Assembly (NCBI GenBank): GCA_026260175.1
Contig: JAKCWW010000037.1
Coordinates: forward strand, 118,743-182,742
Direction: 5' to 3'
Origin: Reticulitermes lucifugus
Lineage: Eukaryota > Arthropoda > Insecta > Blattodea > Rhinotermitidae
DNA length: 64,000 bases
Shown: one piece after another, positions 1-11,926 of the stretch
How positions within the stretch are numbered: the first letter of the stretch is position 1
Layout of the letters: every line of letters begins with the position of its first letter
Translations under genes and position numbers: made by a program
The notes under the pieces: model-generated
Database searches by the model: none
Told to the model about the DNA's origin: nothing
What the model saw: the letters and a program-made list of their open reading frames with translations, nothing else

Positions 1-582
1 CACAAATTTCAAAATCAAAAATTTACACTGCCAACAGTATTCACAATGATCACAAACAAATCACAGGGGAAAATATTCAAAGATGCTGGGATTTGCCTTT
101 AAGAGTTTTTTTTTTGCCATGTCACGTTCCTGAAATTGTAACATCAAAACCTTCATCAAACAGCAAGTCAAGAATCAATTTCAAATAACGGCAAAATTTT
201 ACTTCAGAACATTATTTATCCTGAAATTTTTCATGATTAATAATATAATCTTCTGATAAGTAAAAGCCAAGTTCTTTGCTGTTTCTTTGTCTAGAGCTTC
301 AGTTCTATAATCTGATTATGAATAAGAAATCTTTGTTAGCCTTTATCTGCCAGTCTGTTATTTGTCTGGCAAGCACACTACTTTCATATAAACATTACTT
401 ATCTATTCCTGGTTTTAACATGCATCATTAACAAAATATAAATGATACTGGACACCATTATAAATTTGAGGTCTACGGTCTCATATTCATGCTGACCAAT
501 ATGCCTTCTCGGCCAGTGGAGAATATTTATTACGATTAGGGTCCTCTATGAGATGTGACGTCGTGTAGTGTAATAAGATACT

Positions 583-625
583 TACCAACGTTTCGGAAGA
601 ACGTGCTACCTCCGAAACGCTGGTA
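583..625. repeat. Hairpin of the second ribozyme-like repeat family (fused halves)
   Basis: Two 15-nt arms, 583-597 and 611-625, are inverted copies of one another with one mismatch. The outer part reads ACGTTTCGGA and the inner returns as TCCGAAACGC. The flank resembles the families at 41.8 and 63.98 kb (a GTCGTGTAG-like stretch just before). In this copy the expected TTGAAGATG half of the core is replaced by an inverted GAAACG half, as though the element had folded back and been copied through. Confidence 0.6.
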
Positions 626-1523
626 TTTATCTACGCAACAAAGCGGTATACACATCCAGAAGACGGTAACCTTTATAATCACATCGATTATAAACTCCAA
701 ATATCACACCCTTTTACTAATTTCAAACTTCATATACAATAACATCATTCACTAACCTAGAAAGGGCCGATGTCAATCCTGCTCGAATTATTGCCATCTC
801 TTTTTGCCCCAACACGTGTATGTTCTTTAATTTCTAATTCATACCACCATGTTACCATCTATCGGATACATCAACAGTTCAATGAACACATCATGAACGA
901 GCTAGATTATCCGTGAAAAGCAGAAGGCAAGGAAATATAAGGCAAACAAACGTGGCGACGATATTGAATGGAATGCTCGCTTTGCGCAGGTATTTTACAT
1001 GCTGCCATCTCTCCACTAACTGTGGCGATTGATCCTACTGCCAGACTCGGTAGCTCATTCGGGTGATTCAACAGTACTCTTTTTATTTCGGGCAACATCG
1101 TATTCAACTTCGTGAGATTTCAAACACTTTACAGCGGTGACTATGAACAGTAGACCTTTTCTGGTTTGTGAAGTGCTACCATCTTCTGGGTGGAACGGTA
1201 AGCTTATCTAACCTGAAGGTGGATGCGGTACATTCCTAGGAAAGGTCGGCATATTTCTACCAGATGCACTGTGTCATACGAGTATTCCAGAGTACATACG
1301 CTGGTACAACCGTCGCTCTCAAAAAAGAGGAAAAATAATAGTTGCCAGCAAAATACACATGTTCCTAAAATGAAATACAACATGGACAAGCATGCATATA
1401 AGGCATGATATTACTTTGAAGGAAAGTGCACTAATTATGTCATATTTTCTCTTTTTATTTGGCCTTAAGTTCCAAGTGGATCTTCGCCTCTTCTGATGTT
1501 AGTTTACTAACGGATCATTTTTT

Positions 1524-1710
1524 ATGGCGACAGGTTGTCAACCTGTCACCCAACCCCCAACTTGGAGGACCAGTCCACCGTGTTTATATTCCCGGGGGCA
1601 GGGTGACCCAGCTATAACCTTAGGCACTGGTACCAATTTTAGTCGCCTCCTAAGACACGCCTGGCCTACGTTGGGGCTATTCTTATTCCCGGCCACCACA
1701 CGGGAAAATT
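1524..1710 (-). repeat. GC-rich repeat-like block with perfect hairpin
   Basis: This roughly 190-nt block is clearly richer in G and C than its surroundings. It contains a 9-nt perfect hairpin (GACAGGTTG and CAACCTGTC, one base apart) near 1529-1547. Read on the minus strand it has a CTTAGGAGGCGACTAAAATT stretch that I associate loosely with untranslated regions of arthropod non-LTR retrotransposons. That link is from memory and uncertain. No coding frame is supported. Confidence 0.35.
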
Positions 1711-2674
1711 AGTTCATATATTCAAAAGTATACTGTCTCTTAAGGTCTGGAAGAGAAAACGTCTAGAGAAGAGACCAAATCCGCCAAAAGTACAGGCTTC
1801 AATTCTAGCATGTGAAGACTAATATTATTAATACGTCTACAGATGTCGTCTACTCGGTCCGAGCCTTCTCCGTGTACCAGAATCTAAGCGGATTGTTTCA
1901 GAAAGGTACCGACCCGAGAGCGTAACATGTAAATACGAGAAGGTTAGGTCTTCATGGTGGGTAAACTGCAACGTATCTTAAGAAACAAAGCATGAAGATC
2001 ATTGGGTTGTTGATCTCGTAGGGAAAAACTGAAGATTCACTTTTCTTGCGTGGAAAGACTTTCTTTTGTTCCTTGATGTTTCATGACAGTGAGGTCGCAG
2101 TCATGCGGTCATTGCAACAACCAACACGTTACGCTACGCTTTTTATAAACTAACGTTGACAGTCGGGTTGGGGACAAAATATGCGTTATCTGGTTCCTTT
2201 TGGACTGTCTTGAAGCAAGACGCAGGCAATTAGTGCTATCATTGGCTGTGACATTGTACGTGTGTCTGCACCAAAGGAAACACTATGCATTGTACAATTC
2301 CCAATACAATGCAGTGTTTTATTACTGTGCGATTATTTAGGGAACTCGGATGTCATTTTCTGCTCCGTAGAAAAGAACTAAGAAAGGGAGACTGGGTGTG
2401 AATTAATTGCTCGCATCCGGCGTATCCCACCATTATAGATACTTAAGTGCAATGCAGCACAACCTTAGTCACATTTTACACACGCGTTTCGCTGCTCTGT
2501 TAATTTGGCCCTTAATACTGTTCAGCAAAATCTCCTTCAGAGTTATAAAGTTGTTGGTTTTATATGCAGACTTGGTGTTGGACACTGCCCGTTGTCTGAG
2601 GTTTGTTTGGTGTAACGTACGTAACGTTTCGAAAATTGGCTCCACTAAAGTTTTTAATGTGAATCGCTGCTATT

Positions 2675-3153
2675 ATTATAAAAGATTAAATACCGTCAAC
2701 ACAATTAATATATATTATTAATAATTTATTTAAGCTAACAATAGATGTAGATGATATAATTTTTTATTTAGATGTTGTTTTTCGGCATAGGTAAAACTTA
2801 TTTCATCCGTACTTTGTTTTTGGGCTATCGTCTTTGTGTATTTTGCTGCTGGAGAAATATTTTTTGATGTTGGTATATGAAATCTTTTTAAAATCGTTTT
2901 TATTTAAAACAGATATAAGCGTTGCAGTTGAATACTTTCCTCTTTATGTTTCCATATTCACAGATGTTTTTTGCTTCACTAGCTAAAGCAAATCTTATGT
3001 TAAATATCCCTTTGTTGTATATAGGATTATAAAGGAATAAATACAGTAAACATAAAAGTATGTATTATTAATAATTTATTTAAGGCCTTAAAATTATTAT
3101 GTAATGCTTTAGAATACAATACAACACAAAGGGATGTTTAACATAAAGTTTGC
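2675..3153. repeat. Compound direct and inverted repeat
   Basis: A segment of about 60 nt occurs twice in direct orientation (2675-2734 and 3026-3085), ending both times in TATTATTAATAATTTATTTAAG. The second copy sits inside an inverted repeat whose arms are about 2988-3020 and 3119-3153 and share an ATCCCTTTGTTGTAT-like core. The arrangement suggests a small decayed non-autonomous transposable element. No transposase frame or certain target duplication is visible. Confidence 0.55.
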
Positions 3154-6100
3154 TGCCATTATATTGATGAATATTTTATTACTTTTTAATTTTAAGCGTA
3201 GTGTTGACTCTTTGGATCCAAATTGAAAACTTTTGAACACTAGCCCAGCACTAGCAAGCAAATCGCTAGACTAGCGTGATAGTCTAGTACTCAATCCCAA
3301 TCGTTCCAAAAATGTTAAAAATAAAAAAAATTATAAGAAAATTATGTCGGTATAATGTCAACATAAGGCCTGAAGACCGGCGTATATTAAAATTTCGAAA
3401 CACCATGTAGGCCTATACCAATATACCTCAGACAATAGACAATACCAAACATGTTAATATAATGAATCATCCGTTGTCGGGGACATTTAGAGAGCTACAG
3501 TGTCTGCTTTTCATAGGGTGTTTTCGTCTTTCCAAAATGTTTCAATCATATCAACTTCTCAGTAAGTTGTGTGCATATTTCTTCAACTATCACAAGACTG
3601 CTTCAAAGCTTAGCTGCTACGTTTAATTTTCATGCATATTGAACATATCACCTTAGAACTGATCTTTCTAATTTTCTTTCCGACTACATAATATTTGTGT
3701 TTCCTGTCATTAGACATTGCAAAGTTTGAACCTCTTACAGTTAAAATAGCAAAGAATAAAACCAATTATTTAAAGACATACATCTTTTAAAATCTTCTGT
3801 ATATATTTTAAGAGTTACGGAGATTTTATCAAAATAGAAGTATAAAATATTTTAACTTTTAAATTACGTATGCTTCTTACCTTCGCAAAGTACAGTTACG
3901 AAAGCTTTTAATATAAACTAGACATCATTGTACGTATAAGTAGGCCTACTGATGTCGAATTAACATAGATAAATGACATCTTCACTGCCTCGGAAACTTG
4001 TAACTTAGAGGGTAATATTATCAAGAAGTTAAATCGACGTTGATTTGCGATAAATAGTCCGGTCTCTGGTCACGTTATTACAGTCTCCGAGATATAGGCC
4101 TGTGCTTGGAGGATAATATGGTGGCATCACACGAAATGGCGGAAATTTATTTTGAAAACTGATATGCAAGGACATCTCAGCGATTCCCAGACGAGAGTTG
4201 GGCACCAACGCAACAAAGCTGTTGTGTTGTTATTTCGACGAATTCAACGTAATATTCATCCGGTCTCTTTCTTGCCTTCTTGTGTAAAATAGCTAAAAGC
4301 GTAAATATTAAAATAAATACAATTATACTGTTATGTGTTTTATTATAATTACGTGAAAATATAGGGGAAGAAGTGACTTGAAAAATAAACTTTGCCAAAT
4401 ATTTGGAAAAAATAAAGTACAATTTTAAAGGACTTGAGAATATTGCATAATGAAAAATTAATTTATGCCATTCATCTAATATTATTATTGTAATGAAAAT
4501 AAGAGAATGAAATGGATGATGCTGCAGCATGCATGATAGCGATGAGACAAATATAGAGTTTTTCGTATCACTTTACATTAAATTGTAAACATGTATAAGA
4601 AATTATTGAACCTTAACGAAACTCAACATGCTTGATTCCAGATTTTAGTGTTCACAGTACGTCACTAGTGACTGCCTCAAGCTTATTAATCTACTTGATT
4701 TTTTTTGCAAAAATAACAAAATACTCGCAAATTTATACATGTGGCTTCGGTGGAGCCTTATGAAAAACGTGACATACGGTGGGAGAAGTGCACCCAATTT
4801 TTAATGACTTTAAAATCTTCAAGTTTTCAATGACGTTTACTGAAAATGTGCTCTCTAACCTGGAAACCACCAAGTTAATTCTATAAAGGGGCCATGAGAT
4901 AAAGCCTATGATGTCACTGTTCCATAATTTAAATGGTTTGAACCAGTACGTTCCATACAAATACTGGTACTTTCGATTTACGAAAGTCTTTCATGCCACA
5001 GTGTGATTTGTTTACTGTTCAACAGGGTGACACGAGGAACAAAAATTCTTCTATTCAAAAGCAGATTTTCATTCTGGGCAAAATATTAATTTTTTCATTT
5101 TCAACAAATTATACACATGTTGCAGTAGGAAACTGTTAAGATACAAATTATTAAGTTGTACTACATGTCATGTTAAAATGCAATAGAAACTTCAGAGTTA
5201 TGTTCTTAGAGTAGTACGGAAACGAAATATTCTACTGTGTGTTAATTTACATGAAAAATGCGTGGGGTATAGGCAAATACAAAAACAATTTAATCCAGCT
5301 GGTGCTGTCAGAATTGCTGCTAAGGAATACCAACTCGTGATTAGCAGCCCGATAGAAAGTGCGGACCGGAGACGCTGCAGTGAAGATAACTCTATTGCAG
5401 GACGCGACATTCCTATCGCCATGACATCGAGGAGGAGTTTTGAAACAGAGGTCAATAATAAGATAAGATATTTGTAAGGAAATATGATGAAAGAAAACCT
5501 CGAAATTATTCATAAACTTACTAACGGATAAAGATGTTTCCCAGATGCAACTTTCACAGCGCAATTACTTAGGCTGAAAAGAAGTGATGACGTACAATGC
5601 AGAGTTTCCGTTTTTATTAGTACATGGAATTAAGTTTCTTTGTATTTCATTACAACTTAACCTTCTGCATGAACTGATCCAACATGTGTTACGACTTTCT
5701 TCCTCTTTGAGGAATTCTTTGATTCCTAGATTAAAATTTATATTTCGAACTTTGCTAAAGTGTCTCGATGTCTGCCATTTTTCCTCTTATATTTGCGATC
5801 TGTAATAACAGTTAAGGTGCTAGTTTCTTGAAATAAATTGTATTCTTTCTTTTTCAGTTTTATGTTTATTTGACACAAACTGTTTTATTGTCTCACTAAA
5901 GTAATTTTACTTATATCCTAGTGGTTTTATATCCACTTTGGGCGTGTTCATCTTTTCCGTTTCACAGTCCTCCCCGTTCTTCCAGTGATACTTCTATTTA
6001 TCTGTTCGTTGTTCCTCCTTCGTGTATTGTCACTTGACCACTGCCGATTTACATTTATCGCAATCTATGCAACTGCACAGGGCCAGAAAAGGCTGGTTGT

Positions 6101-7068
6101 ATTTCAGATTTTGTCTCAGATATATTTTGTATATATGCCCTATCTTCATCATCAGTTCAGGAACATTCATAAATAGGGCCCCAAATTTATATCTGCATTG
6201 GGCCCAGAAATGCTTTAAATCAGCCCTGAAATTGGTACTGTCCATAGGTGTGTCCTGTATTCTGCAATGTTTGTTATTAGTTATGTTTTCTGTGTAGTAC
6301 CTCCAGATTAGACTTACAATGCTTTACCTTCTCACACATAATTAACCTTAATTTTGTTAATGTGTACTTTTGAGTGAGCGGCTGATATTGCTGAACTCTG
6401 CTAACGTGTACTTTTAGGTGAGCTCCATTTGGCAGCATTGAAAACGCACTTTTTTTCTCTGTCTGCACAATATGGCAACTCTAAAGTATTCTGCAACATT
6501 TTGGTTGTTGTAACATTGTGTAAGCACTTAGCAGTTCCAAACGTAGGCCCTACATTGGCAGTAAATGCATAAGTGGCGTAAGTGCTAAAACGCACTGCGC
6601 AGTTAGGCTAGTCTTGCATTTTGAAAATGGAATGTTCTTCATAAAACCATCTAGGTTTCTGAAGCAGCCGAGTAGAAGCTCTAGGGTGAAGGGAAAGCAA
6701 AAATTTCTGTTTACTAGGTTGCAGGTAATCCTCCAAACACAGTTAAGAGCGTTTGCTCTTGAACGGGTTGCTCGTATTTGACATTTACGGCATTTTAAGG
6801 TATCCTGAGCAATGTCTGTTTCCTTCCCCACGAAGTGCCCTTTGTTTCATAAATTTATCCCGATTAGTTGTAGAAATATTATCGTATGTGTAAAGCATGC
6901 GTAAAATTTAAATACCCACGCAGAGAAATTCGGTGAGCTTGGACTTACAGCTGGAATTTAACTCTGCATTTAAAAGGTCAATAGTCCCGCTTGTGTGTTC
7001 CCATATAACATTCCCTGCACATTTTGTCAGATTTTTAATAGTATGTGAATTCATCTCAGGCCGATAAC

Positions 7069-7098
7069 GTGTGTGCGTGTGTGTGTGTGTGTGGGTGG
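7069..7098. repeat. (GT)n microsatellite
   Basis: An imperfect GT dinucleotide run that passes into GGGT repeats. It has no other visible content. Confidence 0.9.
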
Positions 7099-9322
7099 GT
7101 GGCGTCATTACTTTATAACTAGATGCAAAGTATTTTCGTGTTCTCCTCCTCCGACTTGATTTCCAGCGTCTAGGCGCTAGACAGAAGTGCGTCAGCACCA
7201 ACAAGCAAGAAAGAGCAACCAGCACCTGATGTCACTATTCGAACTGCTGACCTCTCAGTATGGGCAGTACAGTTAATTGCATTATATCACTGCGCTTTGT
7301 TGCAGTTTATAATTTGAGGCCTTGTAATCTTCGTGTCTTAACAAGACATGCAATTAACTTGTGTGTTCCATCCAACTGCCTCTTTCAAGTGACGCCCGCG
7401 ATGGCAAAGTAAAACAATTATTACAGATGAAGTGTTTGTAACAATAGACCTTGTCTGTCATAGCCAATGCTCACAGGATTTGCAATAGTCACACCAAGCG
7501 AAAATTACAGTCAGATTGTGAAGATAAGTCGAAGAGTTGTAATCTTTCACAGAAAAAGGACTAAGGGCTTTTAGACTGCGTCTCACTTTCTGAATAGTGA
7601 AAGTTGTCGTTGGATCTGTAAGTGTTCCTAAACAAGCAACCAACCCGCATAATTTAAAAAAGGTAGTATGAAAGGGCTTAATAGCTTGCGAGTTTTGAGG
7701 TTCTCGCAGCCGTGTAGCCGAGGATTGTTACGTCCTATCGACCCTTTAAGGCGAGACAGTTCGTCGCCTCGAAAAATCGTACTCCGAATATAAAATACGA
7801 AACAACATGTCACAGAAGAAAGAAATTGCTCTTCATAAAGGACTTTAATATAAGCTAATTAAAGAGAAAATGACGGTTTCGAATACCTTGAAATTTACAT
7901 CTTTAACCAAACATAGCACTTGTTATATTCTCTAGAAAATACACCTGATTCGGACTGTCACAATATGAGGAAGACACCTCCATATTTCCTGGCCGCGAAC
8001 GCACGAAGAATTAAAAATCTTAAGCTATTCGAAGTCACTCTTGTAGAACAACATATCGCAATAACCGACGGATCAAAAGATGTGACGTTCCTGCCACAAA
8101 CGTCAGAAAATATTAATTAAAATCTACAGTTAAAGGCATTAAGTATCTGCTGCTCCCAATCGACACAGACTGGCGAGCTTGCTTAGTTGCTGGACGATAT
8201 TAAGCAAAACATCTCTTGGCCTCACTCCGTCAGTAAGTACGACAGGTCGTATTTGACCACGAAATGTAAGGCTACAAATGTAGTTCCAGCCCCAGCAGCG
8301 AATTTGAGAATTTTCGAGGCATCACCACATCGTATACTGCACTGTCTCTTGCTATCTAATGGGTTTCATGTGAATAATGATGGTCGAAAAACATCCTCAT
8401 ATATCTTTTCCATTTATTGATGAGGGTTTCACCAACATGCCTATATGCGTCTTTCTATAATGTACAAATACACCAAGCTGAAGTTGACTGCCTCATTGGA
8501 AGTGAAGGTAGCTCCCAGCTTCCATTTGCTCTATCGTCGTGGGTCTTGTCGAGTTTTTGAACATTTAAGATGGGAACTAACGTCGTGTCACATACAACAT
8601 AATCATGATATTTTGCGAGACGTCTTTTTGAAAGTTGTAACACAAAAATGCGTAACGGGATATATTTTTTGTACAGTTTAAAAGTATCCACGTCACACAA
8701 GTCCCAATTTTTGAGAACCCTTAAGTCCTAACTATCCGCAATCAAGAAACGAGGAACACATCACTAAATTACAAAATTTTTGCTTAATAAGTTGCTGACA
8801 TGCACATATAAAACATGAAAAGCCTCACAATTTGTTGGAGAAAATCAGGTGTATTAAAACATGAGATTTCAACTTCATAAAGTAGACCAGACAAAAGGCA
8901 GTTTACCGACACCATGATAATTTATCATGTACACAAGTTTACTAAATGACATTAGACGGATCAATTGTAAAATCAGAAATTTTAGAAACTAGCGACGCAC
9001 GGTAATTTTTCAGTTAACGCATTTTTGGTAATGTTTTCAAGCGCAGTCGTAAATATGTCTGCAACTGTTTGTACATTCATTGACTCGGTACTTCGCGCAT
9101 ATAATTTATTATAATAAACTTTGATTTGTATCTTTCTTACGTAGGTAAATTTATTAGCAATTTTCAAGTAATAACTGTCAAAATGTACTCACGGATATAC
9201 ATGGCAACCCTGTGAGCGTAAGTCATGGTTTTATTTAAAACACAGCATCTGAGGTACACGTTAGCAGTGAATAATTTTAAGATCATTAACATGTCTTTTG
9301 CACAGCTAGCCTTTTATTTATA

Positions 9323-9876
9323 CAGGGTGTTTCAGGGGGATCTACCATACTTCGGCAGTAGGTTCCTCAGGTTAAATTACATCGATAGAACCAAAAACAC
9401 CTACATCCGAAGTTAAAAGTTTACTGAGATATTGAGGCGAGAAAAATTGGTCTTCTTGCGGTTCCACGCACTGCACCTGTTTAGCTCACGCTTTGTCCGT
9501 ACACTGCGCAGGTCCGTCCTTGAGCCGATACCGAAGCCAAGCCTTGTTGCTGCTCGTATGCTATGTAAAGTACTTGGAACTTAAAGACGGTTTTTACGCA
9601 ATTAGTACGAGTTTTTCTTACTCAATCAATGGCTTTATGTCAAACATATGCTATTTAGATTTTACAGGTGTTAACGTACCAGAACTACAAATTACTCCTA
9701 GGTTTAATGTGTATTTGGTATTCAATAAATGTATAAGAGCTCTCATTCTTCAAAAATTCTCTCGCCATTATCTCCGTGACCGTTTAACTTCGGATATAGC
9801 TGTTTTTGCTTATTGATGTAATTTAACCTAAGAAAGGTTCTCCCGAAGTATGGAAGATTTCCCCTGAAACATCCTG
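9323..9876. mobile_element. Foldback or MITE-like element with long terminal inverted repeats
   Basis: The left end begins CAGGGTGTTTCAGGGG and the right end is its inverted counterpart (CCCCTGAAACATCCTG). Similarity continues inward for about 125 nt on each side, to roughly 9450 and 9755, at about 80 percent by eye. Both ends are flanked by TA (9321-9322 and 9877-9878), the target duplication typical of Tc1/mariner-type elements. The 300-nt middle has only short unrecognised frames, so the element is non-autonomous. A TA flank alone is weak in AT-rich DNA, so the superfamily call is tentative. Confidence 0.7.
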
Positions 9877-11739
9877 TATATGTATAACATACATATTGTA
9901 TTAGCTTAGTTTTTATGACTAGTGAATAATTTGTTAGTAGGTTTCCGTTACGTCATTATTCAGAATTACAGTTGCTGAGGTTAAACTCTTCAAGAGAACT
10001 ATTCGCTGAGCATGTTACAGATGTTGGCTTCAGTATTTCAGTGATGTGGGTTAGGTATCGAATATAATATCGATAAGAAGATGACTGCTATAAGTTTGCC
10101 ATATGGCAGGTATAACCGTCGAAATGTCGCTCATTATTCCATATATTGTAACTGCAAGTAAGTGATTCAAAAGCAATGAAAATTCATAAAAAAACATTTG
10201 GAACCAATTAAATGTTTTCTATTACATAAATGTGAATCCGTTAATGTAAATATTTTCGTTTTGTAAACTAAATTAGTAACTTAAATTAGCTGACTAATTA
10301 TACTGACCACAGGTCAATGGTGACAGAACGAGGTACCGTAGAGTAATATCACAAATACAGACGCACAAGCTAAAAGTCGGAACTATTATTACTACATCCT
10401 ATTTAACAGATAAAATACCGGCCATTCACATAGCCTTACGACATCATAATTTACGTTCTGACCCAACGACGATTACCGACGCTAGCTGTTAACTCAGTAA
10501 AATACGTCAGCATAACAAAGCAGCGACACTTTACTCAGGAACTGCCGCTGGGCAATGCATTATTTATGCGTGTCATAAAATGCTCAGAATGGGAAGAATG
10601 ATTTTTTTTTACATTTATTATGATATGACTGATATTTGTAACAGAGACATGGTTTGGTTTGACAGAAGTAGAAACAACATTTTACTAATTTTTTTAATTT
10701 AGTGGTTGTTTGTACAACAGGGTTAACTTTCAAAAATGTACATTTTACCCACAAAATGTATGTAGTGTTTTGTATGGTTTACAGAAAAACGAAACAGCCA
10801 TTATTTCCCTCCAGAGCATTAACTGAATTGTTTTCTTTATCGACAAGTTGTGTGCTTACTGCGAGGTGCGATTGGAATCTTCATATAAAATTCAGATTAA
10901 TACTTTATGTAAAAGGTTACATGCACACACAAGTGTCTATGAGTTTTAAAGGGATAATACAGTGCTTTTGAAGAACATCTTTGAAAAAGAATAACATCCC
11001 AGAAGAGCGAAGGCCAATTCTATTCTTGTACACTATTGCTTGTCTTTTGTGTCACCCTTTATTGTTCAGAAGCTTTTCACCCTATCTTTGTGTTTCTTTC
11101 CACTGCAAATTATGTATATCTCGTTCTATTCTTCTTTACATTGGGGAGGGGGGGGATCGGTTATCTTTCACTAAGGAAATGACGTTTCTATATTAACAAT
11201 ACTGCTGCTGGTATCATTACGTGCTGCCTAAGTATTTACAAGGTGCTGATGCACAAAAGAAAGATCAGTGTGACAGCCACGCTTTCTATCAGCCAACTGT
11301 ATAAAGAAGCAAAGGAGGCTCACAAAAGTCACGGAGAAGGAAAAGGTATCGTAAGTTCTCACGAAAGAATACAAAGGACAGTATGTTCACACGATAATGC
11401 TGAACTCCGATCCAGTCATCTCGAAAGTGACAGATTTTTATATGAGAAGATTACAGAAATAATGTCTACGGAGGTCCCGTGGCGCCTTTCAGAGCAGATA
11501 TTTCAGGCACAAACGTGCGTGAGGTCAGAAATATCTGTAGTAACACCTACAATTGTGCAAAAAGCAGCCCTTAGTGTAGCAATTTTGACTAATTTGTGAT
11601 ATTCATGTGCACATAGAAAGACGGGTCTTGACTTATTTAATATTGTATTCACCGTGCATCTTGTATAAATTAAAATTGAAATTAAAACCAACTTGATGCA
11701 NNCTCACTATTAAAAAACTTTAATAGTAGATTAATTAAC

Positions 11740-11800
11740 TCTTAATTAACCCGACATGTTTCGGTTAGGTACCTGACCATCTTCAGGGGTTTTACTACAT
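11740..11800 (-). ncRNA. Hammerhead ribozyme-like motif, all core parts present
   Basis: Read on the minus strand: stem I strand AACCC, core box CTGAAGA (11781-11787), stem II with GGT and ACC closing around a loop, GAAA (to about 11758), a minimal self-complementary stem III ACATGT, the cleavage triplet GTC, and the second stem I strand GGGTT. Position 7 of the hammerhead core is not conserved, so A there is acceptable. One extra T precedes stem II, which departs from the textbook form. The very short stem III is typical of Penelope-like element ribozymes, which are thought to work best as dimers. Activity is untested. Confidence 0.55.
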
Positions 11801-11876
11801 TTAGTTGCGTAGTTGTTAATCATATGGACTACGCAACTAAATGTAGTAAAACCCCTGAAGATGGTCAGGTACCTGA

Positions 11877-11926
11877 NNNNNNNNNNNNNNNNNNNNNNNN
11901 NNNNNNNNNNNNNNNNNNNNNNNNNN
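11877..11926. other. Assembly gap of 50 N inside palindrome
   Basis: Fifty N lie in the right arm of the palindrome. Two more N sit at 11701-11702 in the left arm. By symmetry the missing sequence should mirror about 11715-11765. Confidence 0.95.

Noticed and set aside
11243-11599. 118-codon plus-strand open frame
   Set aside because: No recognisable domain, and no clear splice sites or start context. Length is not unusual by chance in a window of this size. It remains possible as an unknown exon.
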